From Vreelandella glaciei (GTDB lineage: Bacteria > Pseudomonadota > Gammaproteobacteria > Pseudomonadales > Halomonadaceae): 64,000 nt of DNA. Positions within the stretch are counted from its first letter, which is position 1, and every line of letters begins with the position of its first letter. A program made the translations under genes and the position numbers. The stretch is from assembly GCF_013415125.1 (NCBI RefSeq), contig NZ_JACCDE010000016.1, positions 1 through 64,000 of the forward strand, read 5' to 3'. Under the pieces are notes generated by a model. It saw only the letters and a list, made by a program, of their open reading frames with translations. It ran no database searches and was not told the origin of the DNA. Positions 36,399-45,207 of this stretch are shown here, piece by piece.

Positions 36399-37061
36399 CT
36401 ACTGTTGCAACAAATCGTGGATATTGCGACAACCATTTATGTTTTCTGCAGTGGTCCACGCATGCCAATCTTCGACCTCACTCCAACCGCTAACAAACAA
36501 AAAATCGAGCCCAGCAGAACTGGCAGCTTGATAGTCATACTTGCTGTCCCCAAGAAACAGTGCCGGTTGCGTGATGTTGCCGTTGGCCAGCTCCCGTTCA
36601 AGAATTTCATCCTTGGTATCCGGGCTACCGAAAATACTGGCATTGAAGAATTCTGCTAGGTTTCTCTGGGCAAACACCTCTCTCAGCTCGGCTTGATCAC
36701 CACCAGAGACAATTAACCAGCGAGCGTCAGGCACTTTCTGACGCAGGGCTTCAAGGCCAGGAGCAATAGGACAATTGAGCAAGCCTTCACGTACATGGCT
36801 AGCGTAGGTATTCAGCAAAGCTTCTAAGTCTGGGCCAGCTTGAGTAGGTGCGATAATGTCTTCAAGAAAGTAGGCAAACTTCTTGTAACGTGATATCCCG
36901 CCATTGGCGACATGATAATTTACCATAGCTTGCGCAGCAGCCTCACCATATGGCAAAGCTGCTTGAAAAAATGCATCAGTTTTTAATTTATTGGAGTTAA
37001 GAACTACACCATCACAATCAAAAATATGAGTTGCGTATGATGAAAACTGCTGGCGTTTCAT
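36399..37061 (-). CDS. HAD-family phosphatase
   Basis: A 220-aa haloacid dehalogenase-type phosphohydrolase. It has the nucleophile motif FDCDGV (Asp15, Asp17), motif II VSGGD, a later conserved Lys, and motif IV GDSKYDYQAA. A small alpha-helical cap lies after motif I (about 30-90), as in phosphoglycolate phosphatase-like enzymes, not the capless KdsC. Its start overlaps the cytidylyltransferase stop (ATGA), so it is coupled to the aldolase-cytidylyltransferase pair. Most likely it dephosphorylates an ulosonic-acid phosphate made by the aldolase before CMP activation, the role KdsC plays for Kdo. Confidence 0.85.
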   Translation of the reverse strand: MKRQQFSSYATHIFDCDGVVLNSNKLKTDAFFQAALPYGEAAAQAMVNYHVANGGISRYKKFAYFLEDIIAPTQAGPDLEALLNTYASHVREGLLNCPIAPGLEALRQKVPDARWLIVSGGDQAELREVFAQRNLAEFFNASIFGSPDTKDEILERELANGNITQPALFLGDSKYDYQAASSAGLDFLFVSGWSEVEDWHAWTTAENINGCRNIHDLLQQ

Positions 37062-37750
37062 ATCTCAGCTAACCCCTTTTCAGCCATACATTCAGCTATC
37101 ATAAAGTCTTCAGGCCAGTCGATATCATAGCTAGTAAACTTATCAAGCTCATAAAGATAAGGCCGTTCGCCAATACGGTCATCGAGCTCAAGGTAAATCT
37201 CAGTCGATGCTAAGAAAGCGCCGCTATTTACTTCCTGTACAGCCTCTAACGTCTGTGTTCGTGGCCACTTTTCTACTTTTCTATCGTAATTCATGGGCCG
37301 CTCATGTTGCCAAAGAAAGCCATGAATGGCAGTAGTTGTCATAAGTGAATCATACCCGTTTTTTAATTGATCATGATACACTCGGATAATTTGATCATAG
37401 TGCTTTTGCGTTATAAATGGTGATGTCACATGGGTCCAAAGAATGTGTCCTTTAGGAATTAACTCAAGCGCATGGGCTACAAGCTGATCAGTGCTTGTGG
37501 CGCTTGACGCTAAATTTTCGTCTCTTTTATGCAAACGAAGCCGAGGCTCGTTCACAGATTTAGCATAAGCAAGAATATCGTCATCATTAGTCGTCAGGAC
37601 GATTTCATCAATCAGTTTTGAAGTAAGTAGCTGCTTTATTTTGATCTGTATCAATCCAAATTCAAAACCAGAAAAGGGCTTAATATTCTTTCTTAAAACC
37701 CTTTGGCTACCTGCTCTACAGGGCAGAAAACACGTCACTTTGTTTGTCAT
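37058..37750 (-). CDS. CMP-sugar synthetase (acylneuraminate/Kdo cytidylyltransferase-like)
   Basis: A 230-aa cytidylyltransferase with the CTP-binding N-terminus LPCRAGSQRVLRKNIKPF (residues 9-26), then LTTNDDDILAYA, SSATSTDQLVAHAL and the VTSPFITQKHYDQII block, in NeuA/KdsB order. It transfers CMP to an ulosonic-type acid, giving the donor for a glycosyltransferase. Both ends overlap neighbours by ATGA, so aldolase, cytidylyltransferase and phosphatase are made together. The absence of a NeuB- or KdsA-type PEP condensing enzyme nearby means the sugar acid is probably not a standard sialic acid or Kdo. Confidence 0.85.
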   Translation of the reverse strand: MTNKVTCFLPCRAGSQRVLRKNIKPFSGFEFGLIQIKIKQLLTSKLIDEIVLTTNDDDILAYAKSVNEPRLRLHKRDENLASSATSTDQLVAHALELIPKGHILWTHVTSPFITQKHYDQIIRVYHDQLKNGYDSLMTTTAIHGFLWQHERPMNYDRKVEKWPRTQTLEAVQEVNSGAFLASTEIYLELDDRIGERPYLYELDKFTSYDIDWPEDFMIAECMAEKGLAEI

Positions 37751-39366
37751 TGCAACATCCCATAGATACTTTTCTTTGTAATATCATAGCGTGATGGAGT
37801 AACCGCAATAAGCGGCAACTGAGCGTTAGAAGCTTTGAACTGCTTCACAATCAAGTTCATTTCTTCATTACGTGGATCTTCCCCAGGATAACCATCGAAT
37901 CCTGCAAGTAGCAATTCTGTAGCTTGTCCACTAGTCGCAATAGCGAAGGCATACGCCATTACAAGGGAAGTCGGTAGCGTGCAGTGTACGGCACCAAACA
38001 CAAACTCATCACGGGAAACGTTAAGACCAAAATCGAACACTTGCTTACCAGCTAAGGAATTGCGTACATCGTTTGGTAGCATTGAATAGGGTGTAATGAG
38101 CGGCTGCGGCAAACGTGTGTGCATTTCGCAATCAGCCAAAAGGCGTACGGGATGACAGGCAACTCTTAAGTCAATCAATTCTGCATCAATAGCGCTCTGA
38201 GTGTTAAGGGCCAATACTAAAGGCTGGTGCTCACGAATAAAACGTTCCAGGGCCTTTCTATGGTTAGCTACACCTGGACCAGTCCCTAAAAGAAGCACTT
38301 TACGTCCTTCAAAATACTCTCGAGGAGACCAGCTGCCAACAGCGTCAGTGCCAAAAAAGAGACGGGCAGCATCCAGAGTGTCAACGCTGAATTTTTTCCC
38401 ACCTTCAACTCGCAAGTGCTCAATGACTGCCAGCAGATCTTCCTCGTCATAACGGGAATCGCTAAGCATTTCTTGAATATACGTGGGGTGAATGCCGTAT
38501 TTACCTGCCAAGTAATAATACGGGTTAGTGCCCCAGCCATAGTGCTTTTGCATCGGTTTAAAATGCTGACGCAGCAAAGCCATTAACGGCACCATACTTA
38601 CCGGCTTGTCACGCCGCTCGGCCATTTCGATCGCAAGTTCTTCGGTACGGGCATTGCCGGGGCCACGCCCCATTCCTGTCACAGTGGAATCTACCCACGT
38701 CACGCCTTCATCAATAGCGCGCAGTGTATTGGAGAGTGCCAGCCCCAAATTATCATGGGTATGAATCCCCATTGGCCCATCCCACTCGGTACGCATCCAC
38801 TGAATGATTTGCGCGGCCTGATCGGGGTTCATACTGCCCATGCTATCCGCAAAGTAGAGGGCATCTAGCGGATAAGCTTTTGCTTCGCGGGCAAGCGCCT
38901 TTATTTCCTCTTCAGTACGGTCAGCCACCTGCATTAGGTTAAAGCCAACTTTAAAGCCCCGCTCTTTTAACCAGGTGACGGCCGGAAGCGCTGCGGTAAA
39001 CTCGTGCACATGGCAGGCTATACGCACCAGTTCAACCGGAGAGTTAACCGAATCATTGGGGAACAGGCGTTCCAGCGCTTCAAGCTGGGGCACCTCGCCC
39101 ACCAGCTCGCTGCCATTGACCATAACACCCACGGTAAGCCCCTTGGGAATGGTCAAGCCACGAATAAACTCGTCGGTGGTAAACGCGCAGGGCCCTTGAA
39201 AACCTGTGTTTTTTAACGAGCGGAGGCCAAGCTCAACAATATCGACCCCCGCGGCCTGCATGGCTTCCAGGTATTTGTGAATAAGATCCTCGGAGAAGTC
39301 CCAGGAATTATAGTAACCACCATCTCTAAGCGTACAATCAAGAGTGGTTATGATCGATTCACACAT
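37747..39366 (-). CDS. HMGL/DRE-TIM-type aldolase fused to a DUF115-like C-terminal domain
   Basis: A 539-aa protein. Residues about 1-290 are a DRE-TIM metallolyase barrel: DCTLRDGG at 10-17, the EGLRS-like VELGLRS near 44-50, and metal ligands HTHDNLG at 202-208, as in 4-hydroxy-2-oxovalerate aldolases and HMG-CoA lyase. From about 350 onward a second domain starts with RKVLLLGTGPGVANHR and contains LLLAGFDGYPGEDPR, resembling MptE/DUF115 or the Cst-type Rossmann fold; this assignment is tentative. The ATG at 39366 has GGAGGT five bases upstream and is preferred to a GTG inside that site. Inferred role: pyruvate-type aldol addition to an aldehyde sugar to give a 2-keto-3-deoxy acid, then activated by the coupled cytidylyltransferase. 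Confidence 0.8.
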   Translation of the reverse strand: MCESIITTLDCTLRDGGYYNSWDFSEDLIHKYLEAMQAAGVDIVELGLRSLKNTGFQGPCAFTTDEFIRGLTIPKGLTVGVMVNGSELVGEVPQLEALERLFPNDSVNSPVELVRIACHVHEFTAALPAVTWLKERGFKVGFNLMQVADRTEEEIKALAREAKAYPLDALYFADSMGSMNPDQAAQIIQWMRTEWDGPMGIHTHDNLGLALSNTLRAIDEGVTWVDSTVTGMGRGPGNARTEELAIEMAERRDKPVSMVPLMALLRQHFKPMQKHYGWGTNPYYYLAGKYGIHPTYIQEMLSDSRYDEEDLLAVIEHLRVEGGKKFSVDTLDAARLFFGTDAVGSWSPREYFEGRKVLLLGTGPGVANHRKALERFIREHQPLVLALNTQSAIDAELIDLRVACHPVRLLADCEMHTRLPQPLITPYSMLPNDVRNSLAGKQVFDFGLNVSRDEFVFGAVHCTLPTSLVMAYAFAIATSGQATELLLAGFDGYPGEDPRNEEMNLIVKQFKASNAQLPLIAVTPSRYDITKKSIYGMLQ

Positions 39367-39391
39367 AGAAACCTCCACGCGAAGTTAAATA

Positions 39392-40993
39392 TTAAACGTC
39401 GTTTTCTTGGCTAATCATACGCTTACGATAATCGTCGAGATCCTTTTTAATAACTGCACCGTTTGGTCGCAAAAGATGGGCTTTTTCCATTATCTTTTCG
39501 GCGGTAACTAAATCACCTGTTTTGTCAAACGCAATAGCTAGCGCTCGGAGGGCGAGAGGTATTTTTTTCTCATCTACAACAAACTTATTTAACCTTTGGA
39601 ACTCCTTTAGATCCGATGGAGTATTTCCCGCACCCCAATACTCGTTCCTTACTTCTTCAACAGGAGGAATGGAGAGAGGATCTATGAAGATCCCTTTTGC
39701 TTCAAAGATAACATCACCCAACAGATTATAAATATGCTGCCAAGGTATATGATAGCTGCAGAAATCACTTCTAGAGCTCAAATCGTCCGGTTCATCAATT
39801 TCGTATGTCTTATCAAAAATTTTAACTGAATGCGGGCATCTTTCTCGAAAGTTGAAAAGCTTTGAATTTGAATGCAGCACTCCAGGTTTGTCACAAAATC
39901 GTAAAGGTACAAGGGAGCCTGAACCGGCGTTAGCAACAAATACATCCACAGAGCTACAAGCTTGAATCTTGCTTCTATAATCCATTCCTATAAGCGACTT
40001 CACCTCACAAACTGCTCCAACAGCCTCCTGTATTCTGCGAAATACAGCTTCGTCCCCTTCGTTACTTATGACTTCTCCGTCCCGTGCTGTCATACCATCG
40101 ACAAGAAGCTCAATTTTAGGAAAATGTTGGGAAAGATTTTTTGTAATCTGACCAGCAGCTTCTACCTGTTGCAACCAACTCCTTTTCTGGCCAGTAATCC
40201 CATACCAAATTTTGAACACATCGCTCTCAACCGATGAATGACGAAAGTTTTCCATCGCATCTTGATAAATGAATTTCTCCATCTTTTCACTCAAATTTCT
40301 AGATGTATTATTGGCATATCTCTCCTTCGTAGAATTGGCTGAAATAGCAGATGAAAACAATAGAACGCTACTTGAATCAGTTATTTTTGAGCACTTAATT
40401 TTATAGAATGAGCCATCATCAAGGGCAACCCTCTTAAATTCATTAGCTCCCTGCATCTCTATAAACGATAGAAAATATTTAAGGTGGTCATAAAAATAAT
40501 GGTAAGGACGCGTTTGTGTTAAGTCAAAACCATAAGCAATATCCTTATATGCAATACTACCTTTAACCAACTCCCATAACTTATCTATATGATCGGTTAT
40601 CGGCTTAATGGTACACGGAGAAGCAACACATCTAACACGCTGAGTTATTACGTAGTCTATAAAGCCCTCACATTGAGCAAAAATCCATGGGTGTTTATTA
40701 TCAACATCAATCATAAAGACAAAATTTGCCATTCGATGCCGAATATTATAAACAGCTCTAGTAATAACCTCTGGATATTCCGGGTGGCATAGTTCAAAAT
40801 GCTCGTTATTCAGTTTTTCTTTCCAAATATCCAAAATCCCATCCACATCACGCCGAAATTGAAAATCACAGATTTTTTTTAACTCAATACTCTCAAAATC
40901 TTTATATTTTTCCAATTCAACAATATTTTCCTTCCAATACCTCAAGGATTCTAGAAACTCACTTACAGGATTTAACGTTATAGCATTAGCCAT
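39392..40993 (-). CDS. Putative glycosyltransferase (GT61-like region) with TPR-like C-terminus
   Basis: A 533-aa AT-rich gene product that I cannot place firmly. The stretch IELLVDGMTARDG...EVKSLIGMDYRSKIQACSS is followed by VFVANAGSGSLVPLRFCDKPGVLH, matching the nucleotide-sugar end of DUF563/GT61-type enzymes (where it usually reads hGAGxxN). The last roughly 60 residues (ALRALAIAFDKTGDL to DDYRKRM) form a TPR-like hairpin that also ends the degenerate sulfotransferase-like protein at 42.6-43.9 kb. AAGGGAG lies 7 bases before the ATG. It stands 25 bases upstream of the aldolase gene, so it may use the CMP-sugar product; this is inference. Confidence 0.6.
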   Translation of the reverse strand: MANAITLNPVSEFLESLRYWKENIVELEKYKDFESIELKKICDFQFRRDVDGILDIWKEKLNNEHFELCHPEYPEVITRAVYNIRHRMANFVFMIDVDNKHPWIFAQCEGFIDYVITQRVRCVASPCTIKPITDHIDKLWELVKGSIAYKDIAYGFDLTQTRPYHYFYDHLKYFLSFIEMQGANEFKRVALDDGSFYKIKCSKITDSSSVLLFSSAISANSTKERYANNTSRNLSEKMEKFIYQDAMENFRHSSVESDVFKIWYGITGQKRSWLQQVEAAGQITKNLSQHFPKIELLVDGMTARDGEVISNEGDEAVFRRIQEAVGAVCEVKSLIGMDYRSKIQACSSVDVFVANAGSGSLVPLRFCDKPGVLHSNSKLFNFRERCPHSVKIFDKTYEIDEPDDLSSRSDFCSYHIPWQHIYNLLGDVIFEAKGIFIDPLSIPPVEEVRNEYWGAGNTPSDLKEFQRLNKFVVDEKKIPLALRALAIAFDKTGDLVTAEKIMEKAHLLRPNGAVIKKDLDDYRKRMISQENDV

Positions 40994-41324
40994 TATATGC
41001 TCCCTTAAAAAAACGTCGGATATTGAATCATGGGTTTCAGGCCGCGTATGAATGCTACATATTAAGCAAAAAATTAAGTATTTTTTAGCTATCGATCCTC
41101 TGCAATCATAACCGACAACTTTTATTAATGTAGTGCTTTATTCGCAACATGATAATTGTATACAAAACAACATACTTTATTCATTGTAAAAAATATCCAA
41201 CCACCGCGCTAATATTTTTATTTATCTCATGTTTTATGTCAATAAAGCAGCTTCTACTAAGCACAATAAAATATAGAAAAACCATAAATAAAAACTAAAC
41301 CGCACTACTATAAAGCACTAATAT
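40994..41324. other. AT-rich intergenic region, probable promoter region for the 39.4-41.0 kb gene group
   Basis: A 331-base stretch with no credible ORF. On the minus strand a perfect TTGACA (41237-41242) is followed by TA-rich sequence 16-17 bases later (TAAAAA), giving a weak promoter candidate, but the start codon at 40993 is more than 200 bases away. No hairpin plus T-tract terminator was found for the sulfotransferase gene ending at 41325. No match to an ops site is seen here. Confidence 0.4.
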
Positions 41325-42560
41325 TTAGACCTTATTGAGCAAATGAGCAGCACGCTGGCTTGCTCTTTGCACCTTCTTCGCCGCTAGCTGTTGACCATTT
41401 CTTGTCAGTGCATCAGCCAAAGTCTTTAATAATAATTCAGGCTGAATGTTAGAATTTGCAATTAATTCTAGCTGCACAGAACTAAATAGCGAATTTTCAG
41501 AATGCAGTAATGGTGAAATCTCTCTAGCATGCAACATATATAGTCGATCAACTAGCTTGGCTAGATCTTTACCACCTCGACTCAATGTTTCTTCCTGCTC
41601 CAGAAGAGACCATATAGCTAGACGGTTTGCACAGGCAACGTCAAGAAGGTCTTCCTCGCTGCCAATCGTCTGTGATGAGGTGCTTGGCTCTTCAACTATG
41701 GAAGTACCTAACCGCTGAGACATCCACTCAATATCACTTCGGTTAGTCTCAAAAACGGATGAAAGTACCGATTCAGAAAACACCAATTTTTGATTGCCTA
41801 GCCCGCTAAGTGCTGCAATCAAACGATTATTATCACGATTGTAACCTTTATACCCAGTCAATTTTCTGCCAAAACGTCTAAAAGCAAAAAGTAACGCGGT
41901 TGCTTCTAGCGATAGAGATTCATTAGTACGCACAATTTGGCTTGGCTCTACAGCAACACCTATGCGGCGTGCAAAATCTTGCACTACATCTCCATTATGT
42001 AAAGAATCACGCTTAAATGCTATTAACTCTACATTTTCTTTACCAAAAATAGCATCCATTTTCGCGAAAGATTGTTTATAATAAGGATAAACTTTTTCTA
42101 AATCAAAAAAGTTTTGACCTCCACCCTTCATTCGCTGTTGGAAAGCTGACTGCATATAGCCAGCAGGTGGACGCACATATCCAATTAGTCGAATTCGACT
42201 ACAGTGAGGTAAAAGCATTTCCTTTAAATACTCAAGTTCACAGTATTCATTACCGGAACTAGACAAGTCTTCCGCTGAAATTAACACCTTGTTTTTTGTC
42301 ACACCTTGGAGCACTGCATGCAACTTTTCCACGTAAGACTTTTGTAACTCTCGTGCCTGAGATTTGTTTAGTCCATTCTTACGGTGGGCATGGTAATTCT
42401 CTGGGTGCTTAGAGAGCAGAGTAGAAAAAAAACCCGAATGATTTGAAGACCCTAACGATAAATACTCCACATCTTCCATCGGAGTTTTACTTAAGGTTTC
42501 CTGAATTGAGGATGATCCTGTTTTGTGCATTCCCACATGTACGATAATTTCGTTAATCAT
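41325..42560 (-). CDS. Sulfotransferase-like protein, paralogue A
   Basis: A 411-aa protein beginning MINEIIVHVGMHKTGSSSIQ, whose HKTGSSS is the PAPS 5'-phosphosulfate loop; Arg and Ser eight apart in VRPPAGYMQS form the 3'-phosphate site. It is a close relative of the 411-aa protein at 44.0-45.2 kb through the whole length, including the shared LSLEATALLF block and a basic C-terminal tail (AAKKVQRASQRAAHLL). The ATG at 42560 is chosen because it gives the same N-terminus and length as that paralogue. AT-rich. Probably sulfates a sugar in the polymer; position specificity unknown. Confidence 0.75.
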   Translation of the reverse strand: MINEIIVHVGMHKTGSSSIQETLSKTPMEDVEYLSLGSSNHSGFFSTLLSKHPENYHAHRKNGLNKSQARELQKSYVEKLHAVLQGVTKNKVLISAEDLSSSGNEYCELEYLKEMLLPHCSRIRLIGYVRPPAGYMQSAFQQRMKGGGQNFFDLEKVYPYYKQSFAKMDAIFGKENVELIAFKRDSLHNGDVVQDFARRIGVAVEPSQIVRTNESLSLEATALLFAFRRFGRKLTGYKGYNRDNNRLIAALSGLGNQKLVFSESVLSSVFETNRSDIEWMSQRLGTSIVEEPSTSSQTIGSEEDLLDVACANRLAIWSLLEQEETLSRGGKDLAKLVDRLYMLHAREISPLLHSENSLFSSVQLELIANSNIQPELLLKTLADALTRNGQQLAAKKVQRASQRAAHLLNKV

Positions 42561-42643
42561 TTGTATAGGTTCCAAACAAAACAGAATTAAAATACCTAGC
42601 ACTGGCTTCGCAACACAAAGATTTAATTACGGGCCTTTGTTTA

Positions 42644-43909
42644 TCAGCGTGCCGTCATCCGCTTTTGTAATTTATGCAAACCCTTTGCATCAGGTCGCAA
42701 GGTTAGCGCCGCTTCAATTACGCTTCGGGCCTCATCTAAGCATCCATGGCGTTCAAACGCCAACGCCATTTCGCGTAGAGCAATCACAGGAGAAAGCTTA
42801 TCATTCTCTAGCAAAGCCAATTGTTCATCTGTAAAAAAACTCTGACTTCCATAGGCTGGTGTCAACCCATTGGAATTGCGCCCTGTGATAGCAGTACGAA
42901 GCTTCTCTATCCAGTGCGCCAACTGCTCTGGAGTTGGCTCGACCTGAGCTATCTGTTTATTCACATGAGATTCAAGAGCATCAAACTGTTCAATAGCTAT
43001 GTTCAACAATTGATTTTCGCTAATAATCGCTTCGTCATCCACAGCCCCTGTGTCTATAATGGATTGATCAAGACGCTGCTCCATCCACTCAATATCTTCA
43101 CGATGGTTTTCTAGTATCGGGTCTATTAAAATGCTGGCAAAGTGTAATTTGCGAGACCCAAAACCTTCTAAGCTGGCAACCAAGGCATTATTATCTCTCG
43201 CCTTCCCTTTGTAGTTGGCATATTGAGGCCCCTCGCGACGATAGGCAAATAGTACAGAAATAGCTTCTAAAGAGAGAGATTTATTAGCACGCTGAATCTG
43301 CTCTTGTAATATAGACTCGCCCAGCAAATGACAAAAATCAACTACCGCATCCCCTCCCACAAGATGCTCAGGTTTAAATAGACGCAGCGTTACATTTTCA
43401 CGCCCAAATACTCGGTCAAACTTCTCAAACTTCTCCCGGTAATGCGGATAGTAAGCTTCCCCCCTTAGCCGAGCAAGACCATGATTTTTTACCAATTGCT
43501 GAAAGACTGAAGCCATAAAAGAGGCTGGTGGCCTGACATAGCCAATCACCTCAATACATTCGAAATGACTAGCAAAAAAATCGCGTAATTTAATAAGTGA
43601 GTTCTCTGGCAAATGACAGATACCTTCACCGGAGATAACTTGATACTCTTGAGTATTGCGCACCGCCTCAAGTCCCTGAAGCGCCTGCTGCTTATAGCTC
43701 TCCACTTCCTTGGGACTACGTCCTGCTAATCGATGTCCACTCCAATTACTGGGGTCTTCTATAAATAAAGAGGTAATTATACCTCCATGATTAGGCACTC
43801 CTAAGTCAGCATAACGAAATTCGCCAACTACACCACACGTAAAGAGGGTTGCCTGTATTGATGACGCATCCGTTTGAGGCATACCAACATGTAAAACTAG
43901 CTTTGACAT
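42644..43909 (-). CDS. Sulfotransferase-like paralogue B with a degenerate PAPS loop
   Basis: A 421-aa paralogue of the flanking sulfotransferase-like genes. The N-terminus reads LHVGMPQTDASSIQ where paralogues have HVGMHKTGSSSIQ: the loop Lys and Gly (Lys13, Gly15 in the paralogue) are replaced by Gln12 and Asp14. The 3'-phosphate motif VRPPASFMAS is kept, as is the whole reading frame. The C-terminus has an extra roughly 60-residue TPR-like hairpin (LREMALAFERHGCL to LHKLQKRM) similar to that of the protein at 39.4-41.0 kb. The ATG at 43909 is preferred to an upstream GTG sitting directly on the Shine-Dalgarno bases. Likely catalytically impaired, perhaps a scaffold or non-sulfating partner, or a changed specificity. 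Confidence 0.72.
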   Translation of the reverse strand: MSKLVLHVGMPQTDASSIQATLFTCGVVGEFRYADLGVPNHGGIITSLFIEDPSNWSGHRLAGRSPKEVESYKQQALQGLEAVRNTQEYQVISGEGICHLPENSLIKLRDFFASHFECIEVIGYVRPPASFMASVFQQLVKNHGLARLRGEAYYPHYREKFEKFDRVFGRENVTLRLFKPEHLVGGDAVVDFCHLLGESILQEQIQRANKSLSLEAISVLFAYRREGPQYANYKGKARDNNALVASLEGFGSRKLHFASILIDPILENHREDIEWMEQRLDQSIIDTGAVDDEAIISENQLLNIAIEQFDALESHVNKQIAQVEPTPEQLAHWIEKLRTAITGRNSNGLTPAYGSQSFFTDEQLALLENDKLSPVIALREMALAFERHGCLDEARSVIEAALTLRPDAKGLHKLQKRMTAR

Positions 43910-43969
43910 TTTCACTCTTCCCTCTGGGCTTTGTTTCCTGCGATATTACGCCGTTTTATAAAATATAGT

Positions 43970-45205
43970 TTAGCTCTCTCTAAGTAGAAAAGATGCTTTT
44001 TTCGCTGCCTTGCGTACTGATTTTGCAGCCTGGTTCTGAGCCTTTTTCTTAAGCGCATCAGCCAATAATGATAGTAGTACTTGACCGTCACCTTTTACAC
44101 TAACAATTTCTTCTAATTGCGTCTTACTAAAAAGAGTATTATGGGGTTCTTTGTAGTTAGCAATGTCATGAGTATTTAAAATATGCAGCCAATTTACTAA
44201 TCGGGCGATGCCTATAGCATTATGAGTAGGCGACTCATTTTTGTCCAGCAGGTGCCATATAGACATACGGTTATTATATGCAACATTAATTAGGTTCTCC
44301 TCGCTACTAATCGTATGAGGAGATTCGCCAAGCTGATCAATAATAGATCTGCCAAGTCTTTCAGACATCCAATCAAGATCTTTTCGGTAATTTTCAAGCA
44401 CTGGCATTACTACAGCTTCACCAAATACAAGTTTTTGATTGCCTATACCAGCTAATATTTCGATTAACAAATTATTATCCCGACTAAAACCTTCATAGCC
44501 GATAGGTTTACTACCAAAACGCCTAAAAGTATAGAGTAGAGCAGTGGCTTCTAATGAAAGGGATTCATTAGCACGAATTATTTGCTTGGGTTGTACAGCG
44601 GCCCCAATACGTAAGGCAAAGTCTTGCACAGCATCCCCCTTATGCAGTGCATCTTTTCCAAACGCCACAAGCTCCACATTCTCTTTCCCAAATACCACAT
44701 CCATTTTTGCAAAGCGTTTATAATAATTAGGATATACTGAATTAAGATTAAAGCTGAGGTTTGCACCTCCCTTCAATGTCTGCTGGAAAGCTGACTGCAT
44801 ATAGCCAATAGGCGGTCGTACATAGCCGATAACCCTTATCCGCCGACAGTACTGTGAGAGTATGCTGTGCAAATATTCAAGCTCGCCGCTGCCTCCATCA
44901 GGGCGGGACAGGTACTCCGCAGAGATTAGTATTCGTGGTTTATCTACGCTTTCAAGCTCCTCATGCAGCCTTTTTGTATAAGCTTCTTTAAGCGCTTGTA
45001 CCTGGGCTAAACTACGACCATTACGAATGTGATTATGATAATTTTGCGGATTTTCAGAAAGCACAGTTGCTAAAAATCCAGAGTGATTAGCTGAACCTAG
45101 CGAAAGATATTCAACCTCTTCCATTTCAATTTTGCTAAACGTATCTTGAATAGAAGACGAACCAGTTTTATGCATTCCAACATGCACAATGGCTTCCTCA
45201 ATCAT
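43970..45205 (-). CDS. Sulfotransferase-like protein, paralogue C
   Basis: A 411-aa protein starting MIEEAIVHVGMHKTGSSSIQ with an intact PAPS loop (Lys13, Thr14, Gly15, Ser16-18) and the 3'-phosphate motif VRPPIGYMQS. Strongly similar to paralogue A along the full length, including SLSLEATALLYTFRRFG and the basic tail ending AAKSVRKAAKKASFLL. It begins 2 bases after the stop of the upstream 341-aa-type gene, so the two are in one operon. Like its neighbours it is AT-rich. Acceptor unknown. Confidence 0.77.
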   Translation of the reverse strand: MIEEAIVHVGMHKTGSSSIQDTFSKIEMEEVEYLSLGSANHSGFLATVLSENPQNYHNHIRNGRSLAQVQALKEAYTKRLHEELESVDKPRILISAEYLSRPDGGSGELEYLHSILSQYCRRIRVIGYVRPPIGYMQSAFQQTLKGGANLSFNLNSVYPNYYKRFAKMDVVFGKENVELVAFGKDALHKGDAVQDFALRIGAAVQPKQIIRANESLSLEATALLYTFRRFGSKPIGYEGFSRDNNLLIEILAGIGNQKLVFGEAVVMPVLENYRKDLDWMSERLGRSIIDQLGESPHTISSEENLINVAYNNRMSIWHLLDKNESPTHNAIGIARLVNWLHILNTHDIANYKEPHNTLFSKTQLEEIVSVKGDGQVLLSLLADALKKKAQNQAAKSVRKAAKKASFLLRES

Positions 45206-45207
45206 TA

